The notes under the pieces are model-generated. The model was not told the DNA's origin, ran no database searches, and saw nothing but the letters and a program-made list of their open reading frames with translations. Below, piece after piece: positions 37,468 through 46,108 of a stretch of DNA of 64,000 nucleotides; the stretch's first letter is position 1; every line of letters begins with the position of its first letter. Source of the stretch: CBDCME01 sp965218865 (GTDB taxonomy: Bacteria > Pseudomonadota > Alphaproteobacteria > JAAXGF01); contig CBDCME010000062.1 of NCBI GenBank assembly GCA_965218865.1, positions 1 through 64,000 on the forward strand, written 5' to 3'. Both the position numbers and the translations under genes were made by a program.

Positions 37468-38929
37468 GGCAATGTCCCGGCTGATGTTGAAAAAGTGAGG
37501 TAGGCGTCATTCGCCTGGAACCGTTAGGCTCTGGGTGTTGAATCCATCAAGGAGAACGACGCCATGACCAAGACTACACGGAACAGCCGCCTTTCGAAAC
37601 TGTTGGAGATCCCGCTTCCGCTGTTGCCGCCGGCCTTGCCGGAGGCTTTTGATGATCTGCGCATGAGCGTGGATCGCTTTTGCCTGTTGGCCGGGGTGGA
37701 GACCCTGGGCGAGATGCTGGACGAGGATAGCGAGGTGCTCTGCGGAGCGCGCCACGCCCGCACGGCCGAGCGGCAGGGCCATCGCTGGGGGACAACCCAG
37801 AGCGAGATTGCCTATCACGGGGGCAAGGTGAAGCTGACGCGCCCGCGGGTGCGCGATCTTGCGGGCAAGGAGATGAGCTTGCCGAGCTGGGAGTTGCTCT
37901 CGGACCCGGCGCTTTTGCAGTCCTGGGCGATGAACATCATGCTGCTTACGGTTTCGACCCGCAAGTACGCGCGCGCCGTGCGCCTGCCCGGCGAGGCCAG
38001 CGGCGACTTGCCGGCACGCGCGGGCGATGCGACCTCGAAGTCCGCGGTCTCGCGGCGCTTCGTGGCCATGACGCGCAAGAAGCTGAAGGCCTTCCTGGCC
38101 AGCGACCTTTCGGATCTCGATCTCCTGGTCATCCAGATCGACGGGCTGCACGTCGGCGATCACGTGTTGCTGGCAGCTATTGGCATCGACGGCGCGGGCG
38201 AGAAGCATGTTCTAGGCCTGGCCGAAGGTGCCACGGAGAATGCCGCCACGGTGCAGGCGCTGCTCGACAACCTGACCGCCCGCGGCCTCGACCCGGAAGT
38301 GCCCCGGCTCTTCATCGTCGACGGCGCCAAGGCGCTCTCCAAGGCGATCAAGCGGACCTTCGGGCCGGTGGCCGCCCTCCAGCGCTGCCAGGTCCACAAG
38401 GGCCGCAACATCATCGAGCGCCTCGACGAAAGCCTTCATGCCGGCGTCAAGAAGGCGCTCAGGCAAGCCTGGGACCAAGACGATGCCGAGAAAGCCGAAC
38501 GCCTCATGAAGAACCTGGCGCGCCGCCTGGAGACCGAGGCCCCCGGCGTTTCGGCTTCCATCCTGGAGGGCCTGGATGAGATCCTCACCGTGATCCGCTT
38601 GGGCCTGCCGCCCAAGCTCAGGCGCTCCTTGGCCTGCACCAACGCCATCGAGAATGCCTTGGGAACGGTCAGGATGGTGCAGCACAATGTCAAGCGCTGG
38701 CGCAACGCCGAGATGGCCTTGCGATGGACCGCCGCCGGCCTCCTGGAAGCCCAAAAGACCTCCGTCGCCTCAAGGCCTACCGGCAACTCCCCATCCTCAG
38801 AGCTGCCCTCGAGGATCACGTGAAAAAGGCAAAAGCGAAAAGCGCCATTGAAACCATCAAAGAGGCCGCCTAGCCTCGAAGCCCAACCATGCCTGCCTCG
38901 CCTTTTTCAACAGAGCATGGGACATCGCC
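37468..38929 (+). mobile_element. IS256-family insertion sequence, copy 1
   Basis: A 1462-bp element with imperfect inverted ends (GGCAATGTCCCGG left, GGCGATGTCCCAT as reverse complement of the right end) enclosing conserved TGTTGAAAAAG segments. Flanking octamers GGGCGAGC (37460-37467) and GGGCGACC (38930-38937) differ at one base and are probably the target duplication. The second copy lies at 61100-62561, inverted. Confidence 0.9.
37564..38823 (+). CDS. IS256-family (mutator-type) transposase
   Basis: A 419-aa DDE transposase. It shows the mutator-family catalytic Asp regions VIQIDGLHVGDH and LFIVDGAKALSKAI, followed by CQVHKGRNI and the Glu-bearing ACTNAIENALGTVR. Start ATG 37564 follows AAGGAGAACGACGCC. 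After GLLEAQKT the frame ends SVASRPTGNS...RIT. The adjacent frame would continue LRRLKAYRQLPILRAALED to a stop at 38871-38873 and looks like the natural family C-terminus. The same is true in copy 2, so the shift predates the duplication. Confidence 0.88.
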   Translation: MTKTTRNSRLSKLLEIPLPLLPPALPEAFDDLRMSVDRFCLLAGVETLGEMLDEDSEVLCGARHARTAERQGHRWGTTQSEIAYHGGKVKLTRPRVRDLAGKEMSLPSWELLSDPALLQSWAMNIMLLTVSTRKYARAVRLPGEASGDLPARAGDATSKSAVSRRFVAMTRKKLKAFLASDLSDLDLLVIQIDGLHVGDHVLLAAIGIDGAGEKHVLGLAEGATENAATVQALLDNLTARGLDPEVPRLFIVDGAKALSKAIKRTFGPVAALQRCQVHKGRNIIERLDESLHAGVKKALRQAWDQDDAEKAERLMKNLARRLETEAPGVSASILEGLDEILTVIRLGLPPKLRRSLACTNAIENALGTVRMVQHNVKRWRNAEMALRWTAAGLLEAQKTSVASRPTGNSPSSELPSRIT

Positions 38930-39005
38930 GGGCGACCGGTTACACGTGGTTTGCGGTGGCCGGGGTTTTGGCGAGGAGACAACGCACGTACGAGAGGAGG
39001 ACACC

Positions 39006-39644
39006 ATGGTACTGCGCTTGGGCGATACGGCGCCGGACTTCAACCAGAATTCGACCGAAGGCACGATCCAATTTCACGAATGGATCGGCAACGAATGGGT
39101 GGTGCTTTTTTCGCACCCGAAGGATTTCACTCCGGTGTGCACGACCGAGCTCGGCGAAGTCGCCCGGATCAAGGGAGAATTCGCCAAGAGAAATTGCAAG
39201 ATTCTCGCCGTCAGCGTCGACAGCGTCGAGGATCACCGGGAGTGGTCGAAAGACATCAAGGAGACCCAGGGCAACGGTCCCAACTATCCGATCCTGGGGG
39301 ACCCGGACCGCAAGGTCGCCGATCTTTACGGCATGATTCATCCCAACGCACTCGACACCTTGACGGTCCGTACCGTCTTCATCATCGACAACAATAAGAA
39401 GATTCGCACGATGATTACCTATCCGGCCAGCACCGGGCGGAATTTCGACGAAATTCTCCGGGTGATCATTTCGCTCCAGTTGACGGACCAATACAAGGTC
39501 GCGACCCCGGTGAATTGGCGCGATGGAGACGACTGCATCATCGTCCCGAGCATGACCGATCCGAACGAACTCAAGGAAAATTTTCCGGGCGGATTCAAGA
39601 CCATCAAGCCGTATTTGCGGATCGTTCCGCAGCCGAATAAGTAA
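39006..39644 (+). CDS. 1-Cys peroxiredoxin (Prx6-type)
   Basis: A 212-aa thiol peroxidase that reduces hydroperoxides. ATG 39006 follows GAGAGGAGGACACC. The peroxidatic cysteine is C45 in FTPVCTTELGE. The Prx6-type C-terminal domain is present (NWRDGDDCIIVPSM), giving the usual 210-220-aa length. No conserved resolving cysteine in the 2-Cys position is apparent. The IS256 element ends 76 bp upstream and may have displaced or supplied the promoter. A GC-rich hairpin follows the stop. Confidence 0.93.
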   Translation: MVLRLGDTAPDFNQNSTEGTIQFHEWIGNEWVVLFSHPKDFTPVCTTELGEVARIKGEFAKRNCKILAVSVDSVEDHREWSKDIKETQGNGPNYPILGDPDRKVADLYGMIHPNALDTLTVRTVFIIDNNKKIRTMITYPASTGRNFDEILRVIISLQLTDQYKVATPVNWRDGDDCIIVPSMTDPNELKENFPGGFKTIKPYLRIVPQPNK

Positions 39645-39651
39645 ATCTCAT

Positions 39652-39669
39652 GCCCGGCACGGGCCGGGC
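39652..39669. terminator. Hairpin between convergent genes
   Basis: GCCCGGC-ACGG-GCCGGGC, 8 bases after the peroxiredoxin stop and between convergent genes. There is no T-run, so it is a candidate only. A second, imperfect stem (GGGCGCCCG with CGGGCGTCCC) follows at about 39697-39722. Confidence 0.45.
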
Positions 39670-39733
39670 GGAACCGCCCCAGGCTGTTGATCGAAGGGGC
39701 GCCCGACCCAAGCGGGCGTCCCGGTGACGGGTT

Positions 39734-41167
39734 CTAGGATTCGGTTCCGCCGACGGTGAGGCCATCGACCAGGATGGTGGGAAGGCCGACGCCGACGGGG
39801 ACCAATTGGCCGTTCTTGCCGCAGGTCCCGACTCCCGGGTCGAGGCGGAGATCGTCGCCGATCGCCTTGACCCGGGTCAACACGTCGGGGCCGTTGCCGA
39901 TCAGCGTCGCGCCCTTGACCGGGTGGCCAATTTTGCCGTCCTCGACGAGATAGGCCTCGGAGGCCGAGAACACGAACTTGCCCGAGGTGATGTCGACCTG
40001 GCCACCGCCGAAGTTGACGGCGTAAAGACCCTTTTTCACCGACGCCAGAATTTCTTCCGGGTCCCGGTCGCCGCTGGACATGACCGTGTTCGTCATGCGC
40101 GGCATCGGCTGATGGGCAAAGCTCTGCCGCCTGCCGTTTCCGGTCGGCGCGGTGTTCATGAGACGCGCGTTGAGACGGTCTTGTAGGTAGCCGACCAGGA
40201 CGCCGTCCTCGATCAGGACAGTGTGTTGACTCGGGGTTCCTTCGTCATCGATGGTCAGGGAACCGCGGCGGTCGATCATGGTGCCGTCGTCGATCACGGT
40301 GACCCCGGGGGCGGCGATCCTCTGCCCCATCAAGCCGGAAAAGGCGGAGGTCTTCTTGCGGTTGAAGTCTCCCTCGAGGCCATGGCCGATGGCTTCGTGC
40401 AACAGGATTCCGGGCCAACCCGGCGCCAGCACGACCGGCATCTCGCCGGCCGGCGCCGGAGCCGAATCGAGGTTGACCAGCGCCTGGCGCAAGGCTTCAT
40501 CGACTTGCGCCCGCCAGCGTTCGGGCTCGATATAGTGGTGGTAGGAATCGCGCCCGCCGACGCCGTGTGAGCCGCTCTCCATGCGATCTCCCTCGCCGAC
40601 GACGACGCCGACATTGAGACGCACCAGCGGTCTGACGTCGGATACACGGTGCCCCTGCGGGCGGATGATTTCGACGACCTGCCAACTTCCGGTGAGCGAA
40701 GCCATGACTTGGCGGACCCGGGGATCGCGGCCGCGAGCGTAGGCATCGATGTCCTCGAGCAATTTGACCTTGGCCGAAAAGTCGACTTCGCCGAGAGGGT
40801 TGTCGTCCCGGTAGAGGGCGCAGTTGGTGCGCGCCGGCCCGGCGTCCACTTGCCCCTCGTGACCGCCGCGCACGGCCTGGACCGCGTTGGCGCAACGCTT
40901 GAGCGCCGCGGTGCTCAATTCGCTGGCGTGGGCATAGCCCGTGGCCTCGCCGCATACGGCGCGCAGACCGAAGCCCTGACTGGTGTCGAAGCTAGCGCTC
41001 TTTAGTTTGCCGTCGTCGAAGGAGACGCTCTCCGATTGGCAGTATTCCAAAAAGAGCTCGCCGTCGTCGCAGCCGGCAAGGGCGTCGTTGACGATGCTCT
41101 CGCTGCTCTGGCGATCGAGATCCGTTCGGGAAAAGAAGATGTCGTCGCTGCTCGGTGGTTGCGTCAT
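39734..41167 (-). CDS. tldD: TldD metalloprotease
   Basis: A 477-aa subunit of the TldD/TldE protease, which trims leaderless peptides and unfolded proteins. Start ATG 41167 follows GGAGGCGTAGA. The zinc-binding HEAIGHGLE (H257, H261-H262 region) is present. So are the family signatures DIDAYARGRDPRV and FGGGQVDITSGKFVFSASEAYLVEDGKI. Length is normal. In many Alphaproteobacteria tldD neighbours ctaC-ctaD; here the mobile island at 41.4-47.7 kb separates it from ctaD. Confidence 0.95.
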   Translation of the reverse strand: MTQPPSSDDIFFSRTDLDRQSSESIVNDALAGCDDGELFLEYCQSESVSFDDGKLKSASFDTSQGFGLRAVCGEATGYAHASELSTAALKRCANAVQAVRGGHEGQVDAGPARTNCALYRDDNPLGEVDFSAKVKLLEDIDAYARGRDPRVRQVMASLTGSWQVVEIIRPQGHRVSDVRPLVRLNVGVVVGEGDRMESGSHGVGGRDSYHHYIEPERWRAQVDEALRQALVNLDSAPAPAGEMPVVLAPGWPGILLHEAIGHGLEGDFNRKKTSAFSGLMGQRIAAPGVTVIDDGTMIDRRGSLTIDDEGTPSQHTVLIEDGVLVGYLQDRLNARLMNTAPTGNGRRQSFAHQPMPRMTNTVMSSGDRDPEEILASVKKGLYAVNFGGGQVDITSGKFVFSASEAYLVEDGKIGHPVKGATLIGNGPDVLTRVKAIGDDLRLDPGVGTCGKNGQLVPVGVGLPTILVDGLTVGGTES

Positions 41168-41356
41168 TCTACGCCTCCTCGGAAAAATACCGCTCGGTTG
41201 CGCCAGGATTATACGTGAGCGGGGATCACCGATCCATCCGTTCCGATCCGATACTGGATTCAGAATGATAGCGACGCGGTTACTCCGTCGCCTGCACGGG
41301 ACTAAAGGTCCGCGATTCTTCGGTGGACGGACCGCGATCACGTCCGAAACTCGGTA

Positions 41357-41455
41357 TTGTCTGTTCGAAAATGCGCGTCCACGCATTTTTTGCGTCTAAT
41401 CCGGCCCTCTCCCCCTCCCGGCCACCCACGAGAGTATGTGGGTGGCCGGGAGGGG
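41357..41455 (-). repeat. Palindromic interspersed repeat, copy D (inverted, truncated)
   Basis: Reverse-complement copy of A/B: it starts TGTCTGTTCGAAAATGCGCG, continues through GGCCCTCTCCCCCTCCCGG and the hairpin, and is cut at GGGAGGGGA where the IS110 element begins. Confidence 0.85.
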
Positions 41456-41643
41456 ACTCCCCACCATTGAGCAAGGGGGAAATGAGAGGTGGTCACGCTG
41501 CCGGAGTGAGGCGGCGTTGGGCTTTTTTTGAGCATGGGATGGATCGAAGAGGGTTTGATTTCTGAGCATGGCGCAGGCGACGGCAAGCAGTCTATCGGCG
41601 ACGGTTCTCAGCGCTCTGGCGTGGCCGTGTCCCCGGGCCCTAA

Positions 41644-43666
41644 CCCGACTTCGCCAACTCGGCACATTGGGAGGTGATAACACATTGATTTTCAGTGATC
41701 AGACCCTCAAAGGTCGGCACTACACGGGGCGACCGGGAGGTCCTCAAACGTGACTTGAAGACAGAAGCTTCGGCGCGGGTTGCTTCGGCAATGTCAGATG
41801 GAGTTGACGCAGGAGTAATTCGTGGTCTCGGTTCGGCTGGGTATGGCGCGCTAGCACCAGATGGCGCCCATCGGTGGTCGGCACATGGATGTCCACCATC
41901 TGCAAAGTGGTGAACTTCTCAAGGATGGCGCATGGGGTGAGGCCTGGGGCCTGTGGCCGGGCGAGGTTCTTCAGGGTCACGAGCAGGCAATAGGCGATGA
42001 ACGAGACGAAGATGTGCGCCTCGATCCGCTCCTCAAGCTGGTGGAAGATGGGTCGGATGGCAAGATTGTGTTTCAGTTCCTTGAACGCCTGCTCGATTTC
42101 AGTGAGCTGCATGTAATGGCGCCACAACGCGGCGGGGTCTTCACCGGTCATGTTGGAGCGCAACAGGTAGCGGCCTTCGCGCCGAAACACCTGGCGCAGC
42201 TTCTCGCGACGCAGGCGGTAGGTGATCCCGTAGGCGGCCAGCTCTTCGTCGGTTTGCGGGACTTGGACCTCGACCAAGAACCAAGCCCGACCGGCGTCTT
42301 TCTTCGCCGCACCAAGCTTGAGCATGAGCTGATCGCGACGGTTTGATTGCCGCCGAAGCTCGCCCAGACGCTTCCATAGCTTCTTCAGCCGCCGCCGGCG
42401 CATGCTGCGCTCCTTGAGCACCCGTCGTTCGCTACGCACCAGCACGTAGAGTTCTCCGTCGTTGGTCAGGAGCTTGACATCGACCGATTGGCGGACTGCT
42501 TGCCAAGGCAGATCGAGGAATGACCTCTCAAGCCGGGTCAGCCGGCCCTTGGGTGTACCGACTAGATAATGTACCGGCGCATCGCCTGCGCGCATCGTCT
42601 CCAGCGTCTCCTCGGTCGGAATCCCGCGGTCCATGATCCACACCCGGTCCGAACGCCCGTACTGGTCCTCAATCTTGGTGAGAAAATCCGCCAGCGTCGT
42701 GTTGTCCGAGGTGTTGCCCGGCATCACCTCATAGGCCAGCGGAAAGCCGTCCGGGGTCACGATCAAAGCGATCACCACCTGCACGCAATCGCGGCGCTGG
42801 GCGCGGCTGTGGCCGAACTGGCGCTTGTCCTCGAACGGGGGGTCGCTCTCGAAGTACGTGCTGGTCAAATCGTAGAGCAACACCTCGAAGCGGGCGTTGA
42901 ACATCGTCGCCCAACGCGCGCGCAAGAACGAGAAGAAGTCCTGCTTGTGCGCCGCGAGCTTGTCCAGGCACCGATACAACGTGTTGCTGGCAATCACCCG
43001 GTCGCAACCCAGCATATCGCGCAGTGCACTGTGTTCGTACCAATGCCGATGAAGACGCCAATCGCTTCCCGGGTCGATGAGTCGGTAGCAGACCTGGATC
43101 TTCAAGATGTCCAGCCATCGGGTGCCTTCCCGGCTCGCCGGCAAGCGCGGCCCCCAGAACCGGTCCAGCTCGAGACGGTCCCAAAGCGTCAGCGCCAGCC
43201 AGCACGCCCCCCACTGGCGCGGGTCGTGCAAGGTCAGATCCTTGAGCCGGACCTGCACTACCTCGCAGTCCAGCTCCGGCGCTTCCCGATCCTCGGGAAA
43301 CAGCGCCACCTGCTTCGAGCGCTGAGTCCCCTCCACCACCTCGATCGAGCGGCACCACGCCGCACGCTGGCCGTCGTTGATCTCGCCCAGATACAACACT
43401 TGGCGCTGCACCACGCGCCCGCCGCTCACGCGCACGTTCTCGACTACGCTCCAGTAGCGGTGCTCCTTGCCGTCTTTGAACCGTTTCTTGCAGCGCACGA
43501 ACATGCGCTCATCGTTCGGCTAAACGAAAGGCAGATCAATAGGGTAGGTCGGCACTACAGGCGATATTGAGGTGAATTTCACGGGCAGGGCATCAACAAT
43601 TCAATCACTTGGGTTGCGGAAAAAAATGAAAATCGACAGAATTCACGCCGAGTTGGCGAAGTCGGG
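41644..43666 (-). mobile_element. IS1634-type element nested in IS110
   Basis: A 2023-bp element with perfect 20-bp inverted ends (CCCGACTTCGCCAACTCGGC) and a 4-bp direct duplication CTAA at 41640-41643 and 43667-43670. Excision restores the IS110 reading frame. A direct repeat GGTCGGCACTACA occurs 70 bp inside the left end and about 107 bp inside the right end. Confidence 0.9.
41744..43504 (-). CDS. IS1634-family transposase
   Basis: A 586-aa IS4-superfamily DDE transposase with an intact frame. Visible catalytic regions are LLYDLTSTYFES (first Asp), RVWIMDRGIPTEETL (second Asp) and the YMQLTEIEQAFKELKH segment with the Glu (YREK-like). The N-terminal MFVRCKKRFKDGKEHRYWSVVEN is typical of the family. 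No ribosome-binding site is obvious before ATG 43504. Confidence 0.9.
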   Translation of the reverse strand: MFVRCKKRFKDGKEHRYWSVVENVRVSGGRVVQRQVLYLGEINDGQRAAWCRSIEVVEGTQRSKQVALFPEDREAPELDCEVVQVRLKDLTLHDPRQWGACWLALTLWDRLELDRFWGPRLPASREGTRWLDILKIQVCYRLIDPGSDWRLHRHWYEHSALRDMLGCDRVIASNTLYRCLDKLAAHKQDFFSFLRARWATMFNARFEVLLYDLTSTYFESDPPFEDKRQFGHSRAQRRDCVQVVIALIVTPDGFPLAYEVMPGNTSDNTTLADFLTKIEDQYGRSDRVWIMDRGIPTEETLETMRAGDAPVHYLVGTPKGRLTRLERSFLDLPWQAVRQSVDVKLLTNDGELYVLVRSERRVLKERSMRRRRLKKLWKRLGELRRQSNRRDQLMLKLGAAKKDAGRAWFLVEVQVPQTDEELAAYGITYRLRREKLRQVFRREGRYLLRSNMTGEDPAALWRHYMQLTEIEQAFKELKHNLAIRPIFHQLEERIEAHIFVSFIAYCLLVTLKNLARPQAPGLTPCAILEKFTTLQMVDIHVPTTDGRHLVLARHTQPNRDHELLLRQLHLTLPKQPAPKLLSSSHV

Positions 43667-44996
43667 CTAAGGGCGGCATAGCGTTGGCGGCTGATGGGAT
43701 CGTGTTGGATGGCGACGCGGGCCCAGTGGTAAAGGGCGGTTCGCAGCCGAACGTGGCAGGCCTGACGCATGATGACGAGACAGCGTTTGCCGCTCCGGCG
43801 GGTAACGGGGGCGGCGCCGGACAAGGTGCGCAAGGCCTGGTAATTTCTTTCCCGCAGGGGCGTCGAGGCTTCTGCGAGCAGCGTGGCGAGGATGGTCCTC
43901 CCGATTCCGGGCATGGAAAGCAGGATGTCCACGTCGCGCTGCTCGGATTTCTGCCCCGAGGCGCTGTCCTGTTGATCGGCGATGTGTCGGCAGAGGCCGT
44001 CGATGCGGCTTCGGGCCTGCTTGACCTGGCGGTTGACCAGGCGCAAACGCTCGGCCAGGGAACCGATATGAGCGCAAGCGGCGGCGATAGTTCCCGGCGC
44101 GACGGTGAGCGGCTTTTGGCGCAAGAGGCGCAACACTTCAGGCGCGTCGATTTTGCGGATGCGGTGGGTTTTCAGCAGCTTGGCAACGGTATTGGTTCGG
44201 ATGCGCCGCGCCTTCTCGGGAGTGGGCGCCTTCTTCCACAGGGCGAGAAACCACTCGCTGGCGACATCGTCGCTGACCTCCAAGGCCTGGGGATAATAGC
44301 GTCTCAACTGTTCGCGCAGGTGGTTGGCGAGGCGCACGCGCTCCTGGCCGAGGTCCTCGGCCCAGGCGCGAATATTCGCGCAGTTCGATGATGGCGGGAG
44401 CATCGGCCTTCAAGCGACGAAAGCAATGGCCGTCGGTGCGCAAGGAATCGCCGAGGACATGGGCGTCGCGGCGGTCGTCCTTGGCGCCGGCGACGGTGAA
44501 ACGATCGCGAAAGCGGTCGAGCTGCTTGGGGTTGATACTGTGAATGGCGAAACCCCGCTCCAGCAAGGTATCGACGACCGCCCCATGCGGGACCTCGATG
44601 GAGACGGCAATCCTCTCCGGCACACTGCCACTCTTTTTCGTCAGCCACGCGCACAACTCGGCCAGCCCTTCCCCGCTGTGGGCGAACGACCTTTCAACGA
44701 CGATGACGCCGTTACCATCAAGAAGGCAAACCTGGTGCCTCTCGGTCGCCCAGTCAATGCCAGCAAACCAATCAAAGTTCATCGCCTTTCTCCTCTCTTG
44801 CCTCGGACCGCCGCGACGCCGAACATTCCCTGTACTGGCGCTCGCAGGCGCAACTCCCCACCGGCTGTCCGCCGCGGCCGTCCCTCCGGGGCACGCGTCC
44901 CCCCCCAGGTGCTCGAAACACAGGGAGCAATGGGTCGCTCCCAGAAGGCTCGTCCGATCCGAAAAAATGACACGATCAGATCTTCAGCTGACCGCA

Positions 44997-45029
44997 TTTT
45001 GTGGATAACGCTCCGCGTTACCCACAAAA
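44997..45029. repeat. REP-like palindrome
   Basis: TTTTGTGGATAACGC and GCGTTACCCACAAAA are inverted with one mismatch around a TCC centre. This style of palindrome (GTGGGTAACGC and its complement) is widespread between genes in many proteobacteria. It could act as a hairpin for transcript ends. Confidence 0.6.
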
Positions 45030-45084
45030 CAACAACCACATCAACTTTCTATGTTCGAGTGGTCAACTTAAATGGTACAGGGGA

Positions 45085-45119
45085 GCGGGCCGGCGCCGCG
45101 AGTTTTCGGGCAGACTGTC
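45085..45119 (-). repeat. Palindromic interspersed repeat, terminal fragment E
   Basis: GGCCGGCGCCGCGAGTTTTC followed by GGGCAGACTGTC matches, with a few changes, the reverse complement of the left end of copies A/B. The rest of the unit is absent. Confidence 0.6.
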
Positions 45120-45300
45120 AGATCAATAAACCACTGATCCTACCCGAAAAACCCATACACGCCGATCTTCTCTCGGAAATCTTCATTAGATTTCCGTCTT
45201 AAGACCTTTTTGAAACAAATATGTCTTCAATTCGCCCTGTTTGTCGGCCATATTGCTGAGTGGAGGAAGGTCAATGCAATCAGGATCGAGAGAGGTAAAA

Positions 45301-45488
45301 TGCCCGCCGAACGTAGTCGAGTGGACGGGGGTGATTCCATGATCGCGACGGAAAAATTCGACGAAACCGTTTTCAAGAGGTTCGGCAGGGTCGAGAGGAA
45401 CTACGCCGAGGCGAAGGCGCGCGGGCAAAAGCGGACGGCTCGCCCGGACGTTGCCAAAAGGGCAATCGCTGAAAGTTGGGCCGAATGA
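45301..45488 (+). CDS. Small protein upstream of a Panacea-domain gene
   Basis: A 62-aa hydrophilic protein starting at ATG 45301 after GAGAGGTAAA; a second possible start is 45340. It is basic and helical (KRFGRVERNYAEAKARGQKR). Its stop overlaps the next ATG (45485-45488), so it is translationally coupled to the Panacea gene. The family is not recognised. Its position suits a toxin or a third component of the operon. Confidence 0.6.
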
Positions 45489-46051
45489 TGCCCCCTCCCT
45501 GGTTCAATGTGCGAAAGGCCGCGCAGATCGCGGCCTTCTTTGCCGGTAAGGAAGGCAAGCGAATTCAGGTGTTGAAATTGGCGAAACTGATCTATCTAGC
45601 AGATCGGGAACACATGGAAAATTATGGGTACCCGTTGCTTAATGACAGATTGGTTTCCATGCCACATGGTCCGGTAAATTCCATCACACTGAATTATATT
45701 AATGGGCTGGAGGGTGACGAGGGTGTGTGGGGTCAATTTATTTCGCCTCTACTAGCGTACTCGGTAGGCGTGGTAAGCCATGATCTTGCTGAAGAAGATT
45801 TAGATGAATTGAACGAGGTTGAAATTAAGGCTCTGCACACGGTGTGGAATAAGTTTGGCCACATGAATAAATTTCAATTACGGGACTGGACTCATGAGAA
45901 TTGCCCGGAATGGGAGGACCCTGATGGAAGCGCATCCCCAATTCCCCATGAACGGGTGCTAAAATTTCTTGGTCACAAAAATGCCAGAGTGCTTTCAGAA
46001 GAAGTTAATGATGATCGGCAAATTGAGAAAATATTCTCTTCTTTTCAGTGA
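45485..46051 (+). CDS. Panacea-domain (DUF4065/SocA-like) antitoxin candidate
   Basis: A 188-aa protein with the Panacea domain: LKLAKLIYLADREHMENYGYPL, then DRLVSMPHGPVNS and SHDLAEEDLDELNEVEIKAL. Panacea proteins neutralise very diverse toxins (SocA promotes SocB degradation; others bind their toxins directly). The gene is coupled to the small upstream gene and, by GTGA at 46048-46051, to the downstream gene. Its lower GC compared with the chromosomal genes suggests transfer. The frame is complete. Confidence 0.85.
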   Translation: MMPPPWFNVRKAAQIAAFFAGKEGKRIQVLKLAKLIYLADREHMENYGYPLLNDRLVSMPHGPVNSITLNYINGLEGDEGVWGQFISPLLAYSVGVVSHDLAEEDLDELNEVEIKALHTVWNKFGHMNKFQLRDWTHENCPEWEDPDGSASPIPHERVLKFLGHKNARVLSEEVNDDRQIEKIFSSFQ

Positions 46052-46108
46052 TAGGCAGTACTTACTTACCGATTAAACAAGGCACGCTCTTAATACCGTC
46101 TGGTACTT

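Larger units (their letters stand above)
41456..44782 (-). pseudogene. IS110-family transposase, frameshifted and interrupted
   Basis: It starts at 44782 with the RuvC-like DEDD N-terminus (FAGIDWATERHQVCLLD, ISIEVPHGAVV region, KDDRRDAHVLGD). A one-base shift near 44365 separates ELREYS from AWAEDLGQERVRL. It then runs to the C-terminal domain (LLSMPGIGRTILATLLAEA, TRRSGKRCLVIMR) and RQRYAAL, where the nested IS enters. Removing 41644-43666 and one CTAA restores RYAALRARGHGHARAL and the last ~40 residues (ADRLLAVACAMLRNQTLFDP). The frame then runs on into repeat D. Inactive as read. Confidence 0.82.
41456..44800 (-). mobile_element. IS110-family element carrying a nested IS
   Basis: Contains an IS110-type transposase gene into which the element at 41644-43666 has inserted. 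Its left end abuts the truncated repeat D. The right end is not defined by sequence comparison and is set shortly upstream of the transposase start. Confidence 0.65.
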
